Part shown: positions 7,192 through 9,025 of the stretch, piece by piece | Layout: each line of letters starts with the position of its first letter | How positions within the stretch are numbered: position 1 is the stretch's first letter | Origin: Ktedonobacteraceae bacterium | GTDB taxonomy: Bacteria > Chloroflexota > Ktedonobacteria > Ktedonobacterales > Ktedonobacteraceae | Length of the DNA stretch: 9,025 nt | Reading direction: 5' to 3' | Assembly: GCA_014896635.1 (NCBI GenBank) | Contig: JADBKA010000195.1 | Span: forward strand, 1-9,025 | The notes under the pieces: model-generated | The model's database searches: none | What the model saw: only the letters and a program-made list of their open reading frames with translations | Told to the model about the DNA's origin: nothing | Program-made: the position numbers and the translations under genes

Positions 7192-7220
7192 ATTGTATCA
7201 CGCCGGAGGCCGGGCGTCGA
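7192..7220 (-). promoter_or_regulatory. Promoter of the TPR-TPR-rlmD-maf operon
   Basis: On the minus strand TCGACG (7215-7220; four of six bases match TTGACA) is followed by a 17-nt spacer and TACAAT (7192-7197; five of six match TATAAT). The TG one base before the -10 box makes it an extended -10 (TGATACAAT). A start near 7185 would give a leader of about 26 nt carrying the GGAG of the first TPR gene. It looks like an ordinary housekeeping (sigma70-type) promoter. No comparable promoter is obvious between the later genes, which are spaced 31, -4 and 4 nt, so one transcript is likely. Confidence 0.6.
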
Positions 7221-7235
7221 GATGCACAGGCATCT
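7220..7235. repeat. Short perfect hairpin next to the operon -35 box
   Basis: AGATGC-ACAG-GCATCT forms a 6-bp perfect stem with a 4-nt loop, starting at the edge of the -35 box. No T-run follows on the minus strand, so it is a poor intrinsic terminator for the glycosyltransferase gene. TGCATC also occurs at 7174-7179 and 7236-7241, so it could be an operator half-site, but it may be chance. Confidence 0.3.
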
Positions 7236-7279
7236 TGCATCCGATTGTCTTACCTGCTGACTGCCCACGCTGCGCCTGG

Positions 7280-8779
7280 CTATGAGGTACCCGCCGACAT
7301 ATTGATGTCGAGAGTCCCGCTACGTTTGTGAGGGCGTGCAACTGGCATCTCGGACACCAGTTGAGATTTCCCTTGTGCAGTGAGTAAGATGAACAACGGG
7401 AATGCCGAACAGTAGAAGTAGGATGGCAGACTGCGCCAGGAGAAGAAAAGCGGGATAATTGCCAGCAGCATTGCGGCTTCAGGGTGCTCGCGGCAGATGC
7501 GCCAGTACCACGCCAGCATCAACAGGAGCACGCTGCCTAAAAGGACGGTGTAGATCTGCTGTGGTAGGAAAGGCAAGAGGTGTGAAGTGCTCAGGCTGAT
7601 CAGCCCGACGCCCAGCGGGAACATCGGATCGGCCAGCGGAGCCAGCACACCGGCCAGCCAGGCTTGTGGATTCCAGAGAATGAACGGCAGGTTGATGGCG
7701 AGCGCAAGGCCGCCGGCAACCGTTGCACGAGCAAACGTTTCTTTCAAGCCGTAGTGACGATAAACCATGAGCAGGTAGAATGGCAGAAAGAACCAGGATG
7801 GCTGCTTGCTTGCCAGGGCCAGGCCGAGGAGAATGGCGGAAAGCCAGCGGCGGTCGCGTAACAGCCAGGCCGGAATGAGGAGTAGCGTGTAGAACACATC
7901 CAGGTTACCGCCAACTGCCGATGACCACATGGGGACATTTGCCAGTGAGAGCACAACAACCCAGGGTCGTAATGGGGGGTGTACGACTTTCCAGGCAATA
8001 GCGATAATCAGCAAGTAGCTGACAAGATAGAACGGCAGCACATTGTAATTGCCAACGGCGACAAATGGCACCAGGGTAAGGAAAGAAAGTGCTGGATAGC
8101 TCACTCTGGCTTCAAACTCGGGCAGGTGGCCGGCTTTCAGTGAGGTATCGAGCACCGATTGCAGTTCGGCCATGCTGGGGTAGTCGAGCCGGTTGGCGAA
8201 CTGCCCCTGGCGCAGTGGCGTTGTCCAGTTTGGTTGGATGGGAAAGCGACGTGCCAGCTCGGCCAGGTTAGAGTCGGTATAGGGATTGCGTCCCTGCAAA
8301 AGCAAAATAGCAGCATTTGTATCCAGCGATGTGCCATCGTTTGAGAATTGCGGCGGTAGCAAACTCATCGCCAGCCCCCGGCCAAGCAGGATGCCCCCCG
8401 GAATGGTCAACAGCAGTGCCAGGATAAGGACGATGCGTTGCCAGGTAGCTGGCCATTGAAGTGCGATCTGCGCCTGCTCTTTGGGGGATGCCGGGCGAAT
8501 GGCCCGCCACATGGCAAAGAAGCTACTCAGGATGAGGGCGGGCGGGATAAGCGCATCGGCGTAAGGGATGAGCGGGACCACGCTGGCATATGTCAACTCA
8601 TTGAGTGATTGTAAAATAAGCGCCAGGGCAATCCAGGTCGCTCGCCGCTGTAATTCAAGAAGAGAACGATTATCCTGCGACACGTGTTCGGTGAAGAAGA
8701 ATCGCATCCACTGGTAAGTAATCTGTTTTCCGTCTTTTCTGGATCGTCTGATCCACGTGCCTACAGATTGCAGTTCCAT
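7280..8779 (-). CDS. Polytopic membrane glycosyltransferase, GT-C fold (GT87/DUF2029-like)
   Basis: This 499-residue protein has roughly 10-12 hydrophobic segments (for example about 48-62, 78-91, 116-138, 227-243, 247-266, 272-289, 312-338, 352-369, 409-427 and 436-470) and sits in the cytoplasmic membrane. The loop after the third segment carries GTSLDTNAAILLLQGRNPYTD-type sequence (Asp153; NPY 165-167), which is where GT-C enzymes keep the acidic catalytic residue and a G-x-x-PY motif. LALASKQPSWFFLPF (320-334) matches the conserved Lys region of GT87/DUF2029 proteins. The family generally uses polyprenyl-phosphate sugars, often mannose, to glycosylate lipids or glycans outside the membrane; the substrate here is unknown. 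The start is uncertain: the ATG at 8779 has no Shine-Dalgarno, and Met25 (8707) is an alternative, also without a good one. It is separated from the TPR operon by 121 bp and a promoter, and probably is a separate unit. Confidence 0.82.
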   Translation of the reverse strand: MELQSVGTWIRRSRKDGKQITYQWMRFFFTEHVSQDNRSLLELQRRATWIALALILQSLNELTYASVVPLIPYADALIPPALILSSFFAMWRAIRPASPKEQAQIALQWPATWQRIVLILALLLTIPGGILLGRGLAMSLLPPQFSNDGTSLDTNAAILLLQGRNPYTDSNLAELARRFPIQPNWTTPLRQGQFANRLDYPSMAELQSVLDTSLKAGHLPEFEARVSYPALSFLTLVPFVAVGNYNVLPFYLVSYLLIIAIAWKVVHPPLRPWVVVLSLANVPMWSSAVGGNLDVFYTLLLIPAWLLRDRRWLSAILLGLALASKQPSWFFLPFYLLMVYRHYGLKETFARATVAGGLALAINLPFILWNPQAWLAGVLAPLADPMFPLGVGLISLSTSHLLPFLPQQIYTVLLGSVLLLMLAWYWRICREHPEAAMLLAIIPLFFSWRSLPSYFYCSAFPLFILLTAQGKSQLVSEMPVARPHKRSGTLDINMSAGTS

Positions 8780-9025
8780 ATGATATGCATGCGCACATCG
8801 TTTCTCAGGCTGCTGATATCACATTGAGGAGGTCTGCCCCGCCAGAACCTGTTATCTTCTCCCGGCTTCCGCAGAGATGGTCACTACCCAACATGGGGGA
8901 AAAGAGATATGCAAACCTGATTGATCTGATGATGCGCGTTCTACACCTCCGTTAAAGTGCCAGCAGACCTCGCTTCGCCCCTCTTTTCGTTATCTTATCT
9001 GGACTACTGGCCCATGTTCTAGAAC
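8780..9025. other. Upstream region with no convincing gene; scattered short repeats
   Basis: I see no supported gene here. A 9-bp inverted repeat GAGGTCTGC (8829-8837) / GCAGACCTC (8963-8971) and an 8-bp direct repeat GTTATCTT (8851-8858, 8989-8996) are present. The last ten bases of the window (9016-9025) form the perfect palindrome GTTCTAGAAC. TATCAT (8780-8785, minus strand) resembles a -10 box for the glycosyltransferase gene if Met25 is the real start, but no matching -35 box is visible. Any of these could be chance. Confidence 0.35.

Noticed and set aside
8826..8833. A strong Shine-Dalgarno-like GAGGAGGT on the plus strand
   Set aside because: No ATG, GTG or TTG start follows at a workable distance, so it is probably chance.
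8785..8955. A 56-codon open frame on the plus strand (starts MHAHIVSQ, ends VLHLR), divergent from the glycosyltransferase gene
   Set aside because: It has no Shine-Dalgarno, mixed codon use and no recognisable motif. A chance frame is the simpler reading.

Overview
The window looks like chromosomal DNA from a Ktedonobacteria-type member of the Chloroflexota. This is an inference, with no search run, from three things: the style of the TnpB protein at the left edge, the moderately GC-rich composition, and a GT-C membrane glycosyltransferase of a kind common in that class. Every gene I can support is on the minus strand, so transcription runs from right to left.

Layout, in order of transcription: (1) 8780-9025 is upstream DNA with no convincing gene. 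(2) 7280-8779 encodes a polytopic membrane glycosyltransferase of the GT-C/GT87 (DUF2029-like) type. (3) A 121-bp gap carries a good promoter at 7192-7220. (4) From there runs an apparent four-gene operon: two large soluble TPR proteins that are tandem paralogues (4927-7158 and 2400-4895), the 23S rRNA uracil-5-methyltransferase rlmD (1090-2403), and the Maf-family nucleotide pyrophosphatase (333-1085). The joints are tight: a 31-nt gap, a 4-nt ATGA overlap and a 4-nt gap. (5) 1 to about 430 is the left end of an IS200/IS605-type element: a tnpB gene running off the window, a near-leaderless promoter, and a terminal hairpin with a bulged T.

The most notable points are these. The element sits against, and probably inside, the 3' end of maf. 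The maf reading frame now runs through the hairpin and stops inside the -35 box of the tnpB promoter, so the last 30 or so residues of Maf look element-derived. The paralogous pair seems to be a poorly described family with one architecture: an N-terminal HEAT-like segment with a VRKEARR signature, a beta-rich segment (FWKG...GVKDC), an NTF2-like middle region, a coiled coil, and C-terminal TPRs. The second paralogue has gained a 43-residue tract in which 31 residues are acidic, plus a poly-lysine tail. The operon ties these scaffold-like proteins to rRNA modification and nucleotide housekeeping. Their function cannot be read from the sequence.
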